NCBI GenBank assembly: GCA_046765875.1
Contig: JBKPSJ010000123.1
Location: 1 to 13,773 of the forward strand
Length of the DNA stretch: 13,773 nt
Direction: 5' to 3'
DNA from: DASRHY01 sp046765875
GTDB taxonomy: Bacteria; Actinomycetota; Actinomycetes; Propionibacteriales; Kribbellaceae
Shown here: positions 1 to 7,326 of the stretch, piece after piece
Numbering within the stretch: the first letter of the stretch is position 1
Layout of the letters: every line of letters begins with the position of its first letter
Program-made: the position numbers and the translations under genes
Notes under the pieces: model-generated
Seen by the model: only the letters and a program-made list of their open reading frames with translations
What the model was told of the DNA's origin: nothing
Database searches by the model: none

Positions 1-405
1 GGCCGCGAACTCACCACGGTTGGCCACCATCAGCGCGAACCCGCCACCGAGACAGAAGCCGAGCACACCGGTCTTGCCGGTGCAGTCGGGCTGTGCGAGC
101 AGCCAGCGCCGCCCGGCCTCGATATCGGCGTACGCGCGCCCGGACCCGGACCGCAACGCACGGAACGTGGCGACCAGGCAGCGAGCCGGGCCGCCGCTGG
201 TGAACAGGTCGGGCAGGACTGCGAGGAAGCCGGCCGCGGCCATCCGCTCGGCGTGCCGGCGCATCACGTCGTCGACCGCGAACGCCTCGTGGACGAGCAC
301 GAGTCCCGGCCACGGACCCGATCCGGACGGTCGTGCGACGTATCCGCGCAGTCCCGGCGAGATACCCGCTACGTCGGTGCCGGCGCTCAGGTCGATCGTC
401 GTCAT
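1..405 (-). CDS. Dienelactone hydrolase family protein (5' part only)
   Basis: Alpha/beta-hydrolase of the dienelactone hydrolase family; the family hydrolyses lactones or esters in the cytoplasm with a Cys-His-Asp triad. The first 135 residues are present and the gene runs off the left edge. Visible marks are the LVLVHEAF strand near residues 36-42, where the Glu (E40) sits as in dienelactone hydrolases, and the nucleophile elbow GFCLGG at 116-121 with Cys118. The Asp and His of the triad would lie in the missing part. The ATG at 405 is preceded by AGGAGG four bases upstream, which fixes the start. It is divergent from the phosphoglucomutase gene, with only 64 nt between them. On the minus strand a TAGCCT box (445-440) could be its -10 element. 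The substrate cannot be told: this family is large and many members have unknown targets. Confidence 0.85.
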   Translation of the reverse strand, partial: MTTIDLSAGTDVAGISPGLRGYVARPSGSGPWPGLVLVHEAFAVDDVMRRHAERMAAAGFLAVLPDLFTSGGPARCLVATFRALRSGSGRAYADIEAGRRWLLAQPDCTGKTGVLGFCLGGGFALMVANRGEFAA

Positions 406-469
406 CGTGCCTCCTCGCCGCCACGGCCGTGACGATGCTCAGGCTAGTCGGGTGCGGTTTGATAGCACC

Positions 470-2095
470 ATGCATCCACGCGCCGGTCAGCCAGCCCAGC
501 CCGAGGACCTCGCCGACATCGCGGCACTGCTGAGTGCCTACGACGAGATCAAGCCCGACGTGAGCGATCCCGCCCAGAAGGTCGTCTTCGGTACGTCGGG
601 CCATCGCGGCTCGAGCCTCGACGGCGCCTTCAACGAGACGCACATCCTGGCGATCACCCAGGCGATCTGCGAGTACCGGGCCGGCCAGGGCACCACCGGT
701 CCGCTGCTGATCGGCCGCGACAGCCATGCGCTGTCCGAACCTGCCTGGCGGACCGCGCTGGAGGTGCTGGTGGCCAACGACGTCGCGGTGCTGGTCGACA
801 GCGCCGACCGGCTGACGCCGACCCCGGCGGTGTCGCACGCGATCCTGCGGCTCAACCGGTCCGGCTCGGGAGGGCAGGCCGACGGGATCGTGGTCACGCC
901 GTCACACAACCCGCCGCGCGACGGCGGCTTCAAGTACAACCCGCCGCACGGCGGACCGGCCGACTCCGACGCGACGTCCTGGATCGCGGCCCGGGCGAAC
1001 GAATTGATCGCAGCGGATCTGGACGGCGTACGGCGGGCGCCGTTCGAGCGGGCTCGGGCTGCAGCGGGGGAGTACGACTTCGTCGCGCACTACGTCGACG
1101 ACCTGCCGGCTGTGCTCGACCTCGACGCCATCCGCTCGGCCGGTATCCGAATCGGCGCGGACCCGCTCGGCGGCGCCAGCGTCGACTACTGGGGTGCGAT
1201 CGCCGAACGGCACCGGCTCGACCTGACCGTGGTGAACCCGGTGGTCGACCCGACCTGGCAGTTCATGACCCTCGACCACGACGGCAAGATCCGGATGGAC
1301 AGCTCCTCGCCGTACGCGATGGCGTCGCTGGTCGCGCAGCGGTCGTCCTACGACATTGCCACCGGCAACGACGCGGACGCGGACCGGCACGGCATCGTCA
1401 CGCCGGACGCCGGGTTGATGAACCCGAACCACTATCTGGCGGTCGCGATCTCCTACCTGTACGGGCGGCGCTCCTGGGATGCGGATGTCGCGGTGGGCAA
1501 GACGCTGGTGTCGTCGTCGCTGATCGACCGGGTGGTCGCGGACATGGGCCGGCGGCTGTGGGAGGTGCCGGTCGGGTTCAAGTGGTTCGTACCGGGCCTG
1601 CTGGACGGGTCGGTCGGGTTCGGCGGCGAGGAGTCGGCCGGAGCCTCGTTCCTGCGGTTCGACGGGTCGGTGTGGACGACGGACAAGGACGGGATCCTGC
1701 TGGCGCTGCTCGCGTCGGAGATCACCGCGGTGACGGGGGAGACGCCGTCGATCGCGCACAAGCGGTTGACCGACAAGTTCGGCGCGTCGGCGTACTCGCG
1801 GGTGGACGCGCCGGCGACCCGCGAGGAGAAGGCCCGGCTGGCCGCGCTCAAGCCCGAGGACGTGACCGCGACCGAGGTCGGCGGCGAGCCGATCGTCGAC
1901 CGGCTGACCGCGGCGCCCGGCAACGGCGCGGCGATCGGCGGCCTGAAGGTCACCACGGAGTCGGCCTGGTTCGCGGCCCGGCCGTCGGGGACCGAGGACG
2001 TATACAAGATCTACGGCGAGTCGTTCCGCGGTGCCGCGCACCTCGAGCAGGTGCTCGGCCAGGCCCGCGAGGTCGTCTCGGCGGCACTCGGGTGA
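470..2095 (+). CDS. pgm: Phosphoglucomutase, alpha-D-glucose phosphate-specific
   Basis: Interconverts glucose-1-phosphate and glucose-6-phosphate, linking glycolysis with glycogen, trehalose and cell-wall sugar synthesis; cytoplasmic. The 541-residue length matches the bacterial Pgm family (about 545). All four hexomutase signatures are visible: the phosphoserine loop TPSHNPP at 143-149 (Ser145), the metal-binding loop DADADR at 301-306, the sugar-binding loop GGEES at 385-389, and the phosphate-binding RPSGTED at 504-510. The N-terminal KVVFGTSGHRG (37-47) is typical of this subfamily. The start is ATG 470 because family similarity begins just after it. No convincing ribosome-binding site precedes it, and a TTTGAT box ends six bases upstream, so a leaderless message is possible; an in-frame GTG at 452 is an alternative. 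The 3' end overlaps the next gene by 4 nt. Confidence 0.95.
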   Translation: MHPRAGQPAQPEDLADIAALLSAYDEIKPDVSDPAQKVVFGTSGHRGSSLDGAFNETHILAITQAICEYRAGQGTTGPLLIGRDSHALSEPAWRTALEVLVANDVAVLVDSADRLTPTPAVSHAILRLNRSGSGGQADGIVVTPSHNPPRDGGFKYNPPHGGPADSDATSWIAARANELIAADLDGVRRAPFERARAAAGEYDFVAHYVDDLPAVLDLDAIRSAGIRIGADPLGGASVDYWGAIAERHRLDLTVVNPVVDPTWQFMTLDHDGKIRMDSSSPYAMASLVAQRSSYDIATGNDADADRHGIVTPDAGLMNPNHYLAVAISYLYGRRSWDADVAVGKTLVSSSLIDRVVADMGRRLWEVPVGFKWFVPGLLDGSVGFGGEESAGASFLRFDGSVWTTDKDGILLALLASEITAVTGETPSIAHKRLTDKFGASAYSRVDAPATREEKARLAALKPEDVTATEVGGEPIVDRLTAAPGNGAAIGGLKVTTESAWFAARPSGTEDVYKIYGESFRGAAHLEQVLGQAREVVSAALG

Positions 2096-2451
2096 ACCCG
2101 CTGGATCGCGTGCGGGCGCTCTGCCTCGCCCTGCCTGAGACAACCGAGCGGCCAAGTCATGGCGAGCCGACCTGGTTCATCCGTGACAAGAAGACCTTCG
2201 TGACCTACGCCAACCAGCATCACGATGACCGGGTCGGCTTCTGGTGCGCCGCACCGCCAGGCGCGCAGGAGGCGCTGGTGTCCGGCGACCCGGAGCACTT
2301 CTTCCGGCCGCCGTACGTCGGGCACCGCGGCTGGCTCGGCGTCTACCTCGACGTGGACGGCGTGGACTGGCCGCACGTCGAGGAGATCATCGAGGACGCG
2401 TACCGGTGTATCGCTCCGAAGACCCTGATCGCCCGGTTGGACGAGGGGTAG
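2092..2451 (+). CDS. MmcQ/YjbR family protein
   Basis: Small protein of 119 residues of the MmcQ/YjbR family. Members have a CyaY-like alpha/beta fold and are usually annotated as DNA-binding, though their cellular role is not settled. Family marks are the N-terminal helix with LCLALPETTERPSHGEPTW (10-28), the strand FIRDKKTFVTYA (29-40), the RPPYVGHRGWLGVYLD segment (72-87) and the C-terminal helix ending in APKTLIARL. The GTG start lies inside the phosphoglucomutase stop (GTGA, 2092-2095), so the gene is probably translated by coupling to pgm and needs no separate promoter. The overlap argues for co-expression, but I know of no functional link. It ends nine bases short of the convergent gene, leaving no room for a separate terminator. 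Confidence 0.88.
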   Translation: MNPLDRVRALCLALPETTERPSHGEPTWFIRDKKTFVTYANQHHDDRVGFWCAAPPGAQEALVSGDPEHFFRPPYVGHRGWLGVYLDVDGVDWPHVEEIIEDAYRCIAPKTLIARLDEG

Positions 2452-2460
2452 CTCCGCGTC

Positions 2461-3138
2461 TCAGTCGTGCTGGTCGACCGAGGTCTGGGGGAGACGGGCG
2501 AGTTCCCGCAGCCAGGCACCAGGCTCGCCGGACCAGCCCCAGGCCGCGATCTGGTCCGCACTGCGGCGGCCGTACACCGCGCGGAACAGTTCATAGCTCT
2601 CGGTCTTGGCCTCGGCGGCCGGATCGCCTTCGCCGATTTCGTACCCGACGTCCTCGGTGACGACCCGCAGCGAGCCCGGCTCGTCGCCCTTGGGGTGGGC
2701 GAGGCAGAACTCCAGTGACGCCAGCCAGACCTCGCGATCGGGCCGGCCGACCGGTACGACCGCGCTCAGGTCGGCGCAATGCACGCCCGCGTCGACGTAC
2801 GGGTTGTTGAGCAGCCGGCCCTTGCGGGAACTCGTCCGGATCAGGTCCTCCAGTTGCGTTCCGTACTCCTCCCACTCGTCGAGGATCTCGCCAACCGAGC
2901 GATCCTTGCGGGTCTCGACGTGCACCGCGGTCCAGGCCGGCGACGGTGCGCCGTCCAGCCTGTCCTCGACGAAGTCGCGTGCCACGCCCGCCTGGTGTGA
3001 CAACAGATCGCGCGCCGACCAGAGCGGGCAGCCCGGTACGACCGCGGCGAGCTGGTCGTCCGGGAGGTCCCGGACTGCGGCGGTCACCTGCTCTCGGACT
3101 CCTCGATAGAGCGTGGCACTGATAGCGGGCGCAACCAT
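2461..3138 (-). CDS. Maleylpyruvate isomerase family mycothiol-dependent enzyme
   Basis: Member of the DinB-like, mycothiol-dependent maleylpyruvate isomerase family, in which a four-helix bundle holds a divalent metal that activates the thiol of mycothiol. The 225 residues show the N-terminal helix and SARDLLSHQAGVARDFVEDRL (41-61), with His48 as probable first ligand. The DAGVHCADL segment (116-124) gives an Asp116/His120 pair in the position of the second and third ligands. The C-terminal domain ends with the typical FRAVYGRRSADQIAAWGW (185-202). The ATG at 3138 has GGAGG a few bases upstream. A longer frame reaching ATG 3183 lacks such a site and adds residues unlike the family. The true substrate is uncertain, as most actinobacteria carry many paralogues. 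It stands alone, convergent with the YjbR gene. Confidence 0.85.
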   Translation of the reverse strand: MVAPAISATLYRGVREQVTAAVRDLPDDQLAAVVPGCPLWSARDLLSHQAGVARDFVEDRLDGAPSPAWTAVHVETRKDRSVGEILDEWEEYGTQLEDLIRTSSRKGRLLNNPYVDAGVHCADLSAVVPVGRPDREVWLASLEFCLAHPKGDEPGSLRVVTEDVGYEIGEGDPAAEAKTESYELFRAVYGRRSADQIAAWGWSGEPGAWLRELARLPQTSVDQHD

Positions 3139-3172
3139 CGGTCCTCCAAACCGAGCAGGGGCTTCATGGGTC

Positions 3173-3202
3173 AGCATCCGCACCGGACGCGCGCTTGGTC
3201 AA
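3173..3202 (-). promoter_or_regulatory. Candidate promoter of the maleylpyruvate isomerase-family gene
   Basis: On the minus strand TTGACC (3202-3197) and GATGCT (3178-3173) are separated by 18 bases. A start of transcription near 3166 would give a short leader carrying the GGAGG ribosome-binding site before ATG 3138. The -35 box is close to TTGACA; the -10 box is only a partial match. Confidence 0.4.
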
Positions 3203-3351
3203 CGGTTCGGCGCATCTCTCACTCGCCGTCACCTCGTCGTTTCGACCGCACCCGGACCGAGAGGCGACCCTTCACCATGAGCTTGCCCAGATCGAAACAT
3301 GGAGCCGGTGCGACGATTCGAAGTATGCCGAGATCGCGGACGCGGCTTGAG

Positions 3352-3378
3352 TTGTCCACAGCGGTGCGCGGATAGGCT
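3352..3378 (+). promoter_or_regulatory. Candidate leaderless promoter of the spermidine synthase-like gene
   Basis: TTGTCC (3352-3357) and TAGGCT (3373-3378) are 15 bases apart, a little short for a housekeeping promoter. The -10-like box ends exactly seven bases before the GTG at 3386, so transcription would begin at or next to the start codon. No ribosome-binding site is present, which fits a leaderless message. The same TAnnnT-N7-start arrangement recurs at three other genes in this window. Confidence 0.55.
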
Positions 3379-3385
3379 CGGGCGC

Positions 3386-4906
3386 GTGACTGAGCCGCCA
3401 TACGTTCCGGATGCAGGCCGTGCGGCGGGGGTCGGGCGGGGGGCTGCGATCGGACTGGTGTTCGGGGCGTCGGCCGCGGTGCTCGTGCTCGAGTTGGTGT
3501 CGCTGCGGCTGGTGGCGCCGTTCCTCGGGCTCACACTCGAGACCAGCACCGTGGTGATCGCCGTGGCGCTGATGGCGATCGCGACCGGTGCCGCGCTAGG
3601 CGGGCGGTTCGCCGACATGGTTCCGCCGGTACGGACGATCGGTCCACTGGTACTGGTGGCGGGCGGGCTGGTGCTGCTGATCGTGCCGGTGGTGCGCTGG
3701 ACCGGACAGGCGCTCAGGGCCGAGGACAGCGGCGCCGTGATCCTGGTGCTCGCGTTGGCCTTGTTCGCTCCGGCGGCGATGCTCGCGGCGGTCACCCCGA
3801 TGGTGACCAAGCTGCACCTCGCGAGCCTGAACGAGACGGGCACCGTGGTGGGCAGGTACTCGGCGTGGGGTACGGCGGGGGCGATCGCCGGCACCGTGCT
3901 GACCGGGTTCGTGTTCGTGGCGAACTGGCCGACGAGCTGGATCCTGTTGGGGCTCGGCGGCTTGCTCGTGCTGACCGGGGTGGTGCTGACGGTACGACTG
4001 CGGGGCTGGCGCCGGGCCGCTGGTCCACTGGTGCTGGCCCTCGTCGGCAGCGCACTGACCCTCACCGCCCCACGGTTCTGCCAGGTCGAGACGGCATACC
4101 ACTGCGCCCGGGTGATCGCCGATCCGGCGAACCCCAACGGCCGCTCGCTCTACCTGGACGACCTGCGGCACTCGTACGTCGACCTGGCGGACCCGACTCA
4201 TCTGGATTCGCAGTACGTCCGGGGTGCGGTGGCCGCGATCGAGGCCAAGTGGCCGGAGGCCTCGCCGCTGCGGGCGCTGTACATCGGCGGGGGCGGGCTC
4301 ACCGTGCCACGTTACGTCGCGCACACCCGGCCCGGCTCGCAGAACAAGGTGTACGAGATCGACCGCGGTGTGGTCGACCTCGACGTCAGCGAACTGGGCG
4401 CGAAGCTCGGCGGCGGTCTCGCGGTACACGTTCGTGACGCCCGGCTAGGGGTGCGATCCGAGCCGGACGACAGCCGCGATCTGGTGCTCGGCGACGCGTT
4501 CGGCGGGCGAGCGGTGCCGTGGCACCTGACCACCCGCGAGATGGTGGCCGACATCCACCGGGTCCTGACCGGCGAGGGCATGTACGTCGTCAACCTGATC
4601 GACTTCGGCCCGCTCGGCTTCGCCCGGGCGGAGGTGCGTACGATCGCCGAGCGGTTCCGGTACGTCGCCGTGCTGTCGAAGCCGGACGTGCTCGCCCGGA
4701 GCGGGGCTGGCGGCAACATCGTCGTCATCGCCTCCGACGCACCACTGCCGCTCGACGGCATCGGGCCGCAGCTGCGCAGATTGCAGTCGCCCTACGGGAT
4801 CCTAGGCACCGAGCGGGAGGTCAGCAGTTTCATCGGCGACGCCCCGTTGCTCACCGACGACTACGCTCCAGTCGACCAACTCCTGACCCCGTACGGCCAC
4901 TCCTGA
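3386..4906 (+). CDS. Membrane-anchored spermidine synthase-like protein (fused MFS-type/spermidine synthase)
   Basis: The 506-residue protein joins a hydrophobic N-terminal half of about seven membrane segments (near 20-38, 54-75, 86-103, 116-138, 160-180, 183-203, 212-230) to a cytosolic Rossmann methyltransferase-like domain of the spermidine synthase superfamily (about 245-500). In the latter, LYIGGGGLTVPRYV (298-311) is the nucleotide loop, VYEID (322-326) the acidic end of strand 2, and LGDAFGG (368-374) the catalytic strand. The loop reads GGGGLTVPR instead of the GGGDGG of true spermidine synthases, so polyamine synthesis is not assured. The GTG at 3386 is chosen because of the leaderless promoter and because the upstream residues are unlike the family. 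The next gene follows after eight bases, so both probably form an operon. The substrate is unknown. Confidence 0.82.
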   Translation: MTEPPYVPDAGRAAGVGRGAAIGLVFGASAAVLVLELVSLRLVAPFLGLTLETSTVVIAVALMAIATGAALGGRFADMVPPVRTIGPLVLVAGGLVLLIVPVVRWTGQALRAEDSGAVILVLALALFAPAAMLAAVTPMVTKLHLASLNETGTVVGRYSAWGTAGAIAGTVLTGFVFVANWPTSWILLGLGGLLVLTGVVLTVRLRGWRRAAGPLVLALVGSALTLTAPRFCQVETAYHCARVIADPANPNGRSLYLDDLRHSYVDLADPTHLDSQYVRGAVAAIEAKWPEASPLRALYIGGGGLTVPRYVAHTRPGSQNKVYEIDRGVVDLDVSELGAKLGGGLAVHVRDARLGVRSEPDDSRDLVLGDAFGGRAVPWHLTTREMVADIHRVLTGEGMYVVNLIDFGPLGFARAEVRTIAERFRYVAVLSKPDVLARSGAGGNIVVIASDAPLPLDGIGPQLRRLQSPYGILGTEREVSSFIGDAPLLTDDYAPVDQLLTPYGHS

Positions 4907-4914
4907 AGGAACGC

Positions 4915-5859
4915 ATGCGACTCGTGACCCAGCAGGACTTCGGCGGACCCGAGGTGCTGCGACTGGTCGAGGTCGAACGACCCGAACCGGGACCGACCGA
5001 GGTGCTCGTCCGGGTGCGCGCGGCCGGGATCAACCCGGTCGACTGGTGGAGCCGGGCCGAAGAGACGTACCTGGGCCGGCCGCCGTACACGGTCGGCTGG
5101 GACGTGTCCGGCGTGGTCGAGGAGATCGGTCTCGGCGCAACCGGTGTCGCGGTCGGTGACGAGGTGCTGGGTATGCCGTGGTTCCCGCGCGAGGCGAAGG
5201 CGTATGCCGACTACGTCACCGCACCGTCGCGCCAGTTCGTCCGCAAGCCGGCGAGTATGTCGTACGCTCAGGCCGCGGGACTTCCGCTGGCCGGGCTGAC
5301 GGCATGGCAGGGCCTGGTCGACGTCGCCGATGTCCGACCCGGCCAGCGGGTGCTGATCGACGCCGCGGCGGGCGGTGTCGGACACCTCGCGGTCCAGATC
5401 GCCAAGGCACGTGGAGCGTACGTCCTCGGCACGGCGAGCGCGGCCAAGCACGACTTCCTCCGGCGGATCGGCGTGGACGAGCCGATCGACTATCGCGACG
5501 AGCGGGCCGATCCGGGCGAGCTCGACCTCGTGTTCGGACTGGTCAGCGAGGACAGCGATCGGCGCTGGCTCGAGTTCGTCAGGCCGGGCGGCCTGCTGGT
5601 CGGTGTCATCAGCGGGATTCCGGACGAGCTGAACCAGGCTGCCGATGAGCGGAACGTCCGGACGGCGAGCATGCTGGTCGAACCTGACCGGATCGGACTG
5701 CTGGGGCTCACCGATCTCGTCGAGGCGGGCAGGCTCCGCGTTCACGTCGAGCAGACGTTCCCGCTCGAGGAGGTCGCCAAGGCCCACGAACTGGTGGAGG
5801 GCCGTCATGTCACCGGAAAGGTCGTCCTGACGACGGTGGTCAGCGGACGAAGAGGGTGA
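4915..5859 (+). CDS. NADP-dependent oxidoreductase, MDR superfamily (quinone oxidoreductase-like)
   Basis: Zinc-free medium-chain dehydrogenase/reductase of 314 residues, likely reducing quinones, enones or other activated double bonds with NADPH in the cytoplasm. The N-terminal GroES-like domain (1-125) contains VRVRAAGINPVDWW (32-45) and GWDVSGVVEEIG (61-72). The Rossmann half contains the AAGGVGHLAVQIAK loop (151-164) and RPGGLLVGV (223-231). The cysteine and histidine ligands of zinc alcohol dehydrogenases are absent. ATG 4915 is preceded by GAAGGA with four bases between. It lies eight bases after the spermidine synthase-like gene, so it is probably its operon partner. The last 20 bases overlap the 3' end of the opposite-strand DUF3037 gene. 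The physiological substrate cannot be inferred. Confidence 0.9.
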   Translation: MRLVTQQDFGGPEVLRLVEVERPEPGPTEVLVRVRAAGINPVDWWSRAEETYLGRPPYTVGWDVSGVVEEIGLGATGVAVGDEVLGMPWFPREAKAYADYVTAPSRQFVRKPASMSYAQAAGLPLAGLTAWQGLVDVADVRPGQRVLIDAAAGGVGHLAVQIAKARGAYVLGTASAAKHDFLRRIGVDEPIDYRDERADPGELDLVFGLVSEDSDRRWLEFVRPGGLLVGVISGIPDELNQAADERNVRTASMLVEPDRIGLLGLTDLVEAGRLRVHVEQTFPLEEVAKAHELVEGRHVTGKVVLTTVVSGRRG

Positions 5860-6217
5860 GCAGGCGGTCGAGTTCGGCTTCGGGGTCGTCGGTGAGGCCG
5901 CCGTGGATCGGGCCGGCGTGGACCACCGTGCTGCGGGGTGACGCCAGCCACCGGAAGCGTTCGCCGATCGTCGTCGCGGCCGCCGGGCCGGCCGACGGCT
6001 CGCCGGCGCAGATCGCGCGGATCAGTTCGAGCGAGGAGCAGACCGCGTCGACATCGACGTCGGGATCGAGCGCGCGCAGCCGGTCGGGATCGACGTCCCA
6101 GGCCGCGCGGAGGAAGTCGGTCGCACGGCAGTAGAGCAGGACGCCGACGTTGACGAACTCCCCGCGCTGGACGCGAGGAGCCGCTCGCAGCACGGCGTAC
6201 TCGTACGGCTGCCTCAT
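5840..6217 (-). CDS. DUF3037 domain-containing protein, partner of the HipA-like kinase
   Basis: Protein of 125 residues that carries the mark of DUF3037: the N-terminal YEYAVLRAAPRVQRGEFVNVG stretch (6-26; key residues Y8, R11, P14, G19, E20, N23, G25), followed by a helical region with DVDPDRLRAL (41-50) and a C-terminal amphipathic helix (112-124). No biochemical function is established for this domain, to my knowledge. Its ATG overlaps the stop of the kinase gene (ATGA, 6214-6217), so the two are cotranscribed and translationally coupled. Genes of this pair are found together in other bacteria as I recall, so a shared complex or regulator/target relation is a reasonable inference. It ends inside the convergent oxidoreductase gene, overlapping by 20 bases. 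Confidence 0.85.
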   Translation of the reverse strand: MRQPYEYAVLRAAPRVQRGEFVNVGVLLYCRATDFLRAAWDVDPDRLRALDPDVDVDAVCSSLELIRAICAGEPSAGPAAATTIGERFRWLASPRSTVVHAGPIHGGLTDDPEAELDRLLTLFVR

Positions 6218-6960
6218 CGGTCACCGCCCGGGAGCCAGGCGGATCGGTCGGCAAGCCGGGCGAGCAGGTACTCGACGTACCGCTCCCGGTCGACGGACGC
6301 AACCCACTCATCCGGTACGAGTGAGACCACCTCGGTCAGCAGGTCCGGCGTGATCGACTCGGCCGTGTCCGGATCGACTGCACGGGCGTCGGCGTCGCGG
6401 AACACGTGATCCTTGGCGTCGTACGAGGAAGCGACGAAGCGCTGCACCGGCGTCCAGGAGTGGTGGAAGTACAGGGTCGCGCCGTGGTCGATCAGCCAGA
6501 GTTGCTTGTGCCAGACGAGCATGTTCGTGTTCCGCCACGACCGGTCGATGTTGGCGACGAACGCGTCCAGCCACAGGATCCGTGCCGACTCCTCGTCCGA
6601 CGGCTTGCCGGTCGAGCCGTCGTACCCGAGCGCACCGGGCAGGAAGTCGACGGCGAGGTTGAGACCGCCGCTGCGGACAAGCAGTTCCTGGACCTCGTCG
6701 TCCGGCTCGGACTTGCCGATCACCGGGTCGAGGTCCATCAGCTTGAGCTCGGGTACCCGCAGCCCGAGCCGCCGGTACAGCTCACCGACGATCACCTCGG
6801 CGACCAGTGCTTTCGGGCCCTGCCCGGCACCGTGGAACTTGAGCACGTACGTGCCCAGGTCGTCGCCCTCGACGATGCCCGGCAGCGACCCGCCCTCGCG
6901 CAGCGGCACCAGATAACTGGTCGCGGTGATCCGCGGCAGACCGGTCAGACTCGCAGGCAC
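6214..6960 (-). CDS. HipA-like kinase
   Basis: Protein of 248 residues of the HipA-like kinase group (the shorter HipA_2 type, not the full HipA toxin of about 440). Kinase elements are visible: YVLKFHG (38-44) with Lys41 as candidate ATP-binding lysine; AEVIVGELYRRLG (54-66) as the helix that supplies the salt-bridge glutamate; the catalytic loop NIDRSWRNTNMLV (137-149) with Asp139 and Asn144; and LIDHGATL (156-163) with Asp158 as DFG-like metal ligand. The GTG at 6960 is chosen because TAGCCT lies exactly seven bases upstream and residues further upstream look random. No hipB-like antitoxin or helix-turn-helix gene is adjacent; the partner is a DUF3037 gene. Whether it acts as a toxin, and on what substrate, is unknown. 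Its promoter abuts a large inverted repeat. Confidence 0.82.
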   Translation of the reverse strand: MPASLTGLPRITATSYLVPLREGGSLPGIVEGDDLGTYVLKFHGAGQGPKALVAEVIVGELYRRLGLRVPELKLMDLDPVIGKSEPDDEVQELLVRSGGLNLAVDFLPGALGYDGSTGKPSDEESARILWLDAFVANIDRSWRNTNMLVWHKQLWLIDHGATLYFHHSWTPVQRFVASSYDAKDHVFRDADARAVDPDTAESITPDLLTEVVSLVPDEWVASVDRERYVEYLLARLADRSAWLPGGDR

Positions 6961-6967
6961 ACGCCGA

Positions 6968-6973
6968 AGGCTA
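6968..6973 (-). promoter_or_regulatory. -10 box of the HipA-like kinase operon, leaderless
   Basis: TAGCCT on the minus strand (6973-6968) ends seven bases before the GTG at 6960, and no ribosome-binding site is present, so a leaderless transcript is likely. No good -35 hexamer is seen; the place where it should be (around 6991-6996) lies inside the first arm of the inverted repeat 6978-7050. That suggests the promoter depends on, or is blocked by, a factor that recognises the repeat. Confidence 0.5.
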
Positions 6974-6977
6974 TCCG

Positions 6978-7050
6978 GTGCCCCTGCTTGGCACCCGTAC
7001 CAACCACTTCGTACGCCGGAAACGGTCGGTGCGGGTGCCAAGCGGGGCAC
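6978..7050. repeat. 73-nt imperfect inverted repeat at the kinase promoter
   Basis: Left arm GTGCCCCTGCTTGGCACCCG (6978-6997) is the reverse complement of 7032-7050 apart from one extra T at 6985. Pairing continues inward (6998-7005 with 7024-7031) with one mismatch and one G-T wobble, giving about 26 base pairs around an 18-nt loop. Neither side has a run of T, so it does not look like an ordinary intrinsic terminator. Each arm also contains its own palindrome, GTGCC-N6/7-GGCAC. It starts four bases upstream of the kinase -10 box. It could be a paired operator or an RNA hairpin. Confidence 0.85.
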
Positions 7051-7287
7051 AGGGACCGGCGTGGCACGCTGAGTTGTTGTTCTGTCAGAGACTTCGAGCG
7101 CTAGTGTCATCCCAGGAGCCGCCGCCGCCCCGGCGGGTGCCGCGCCGGCAGCTGACCCCGTGCCGCTGCCGGCCGGTGCCGGGTCCGCTCATATGGAGTG
7201 GGGCCGCCCGGACGATCCCGCGGCTACGCCGCATACCGGAATGACGACGTGGTTGCCGGGGGCAACGACCGAGGAAGCACATCACCA

Positions 7288-7326
7288 GGCACCCGCACCG
7301 AGCCGCGACGGATTGGTGCGGGTACC
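7288..7326. repeat. Second hairpin related to the 6978-7050 repeat
   Basis: GGCACCCGCACC (7288-7299) pairs with GGTGCGGGTACC (7315-7326) with a single mismatch around a 15-nt loop. Its arm matches the core of the larger repeat (GGCACCCG followed by TACC or CACC), so the two look like diverged copies of one element 240 nt apart. Confidence 0.7.

Noticed and set aside
20..469. N-terminal extension of the phosphoglucomutase frame by 150 residues
   Set aside because: It lies antisense to the dienelactone hydrolase gene and reads as low-complexity Arg/Pro/Ser; family similarity begins after ATG 470.
902..2155. Long minus-strand frame of 417 residues across pgm
   Set aside because: Arg/Val/Pro-rich shadow of a certain gene; no domain, and pgm has all its catalytic motifs.
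3219..3401. Small frames on both strands in the gap between the isomerase-family gene and the spermidine synthase-like gene
   Set aside because: No ribosome-binding site, no leaderless box at their starts, random-like Arg/Ser composition.
6978..7050. Intrinsic terminator
   Set aside because: No T-run on either strand and it sits directly upstream of a promoter; the region is far from the stop of the preceding gene.
6961..7110. Upstream extension of the HipA-like kinase to 7110
   Set aside because: The added 50 residues run through the inverted repeat and look random; GTG 6960 has a -10 box at the right distance.
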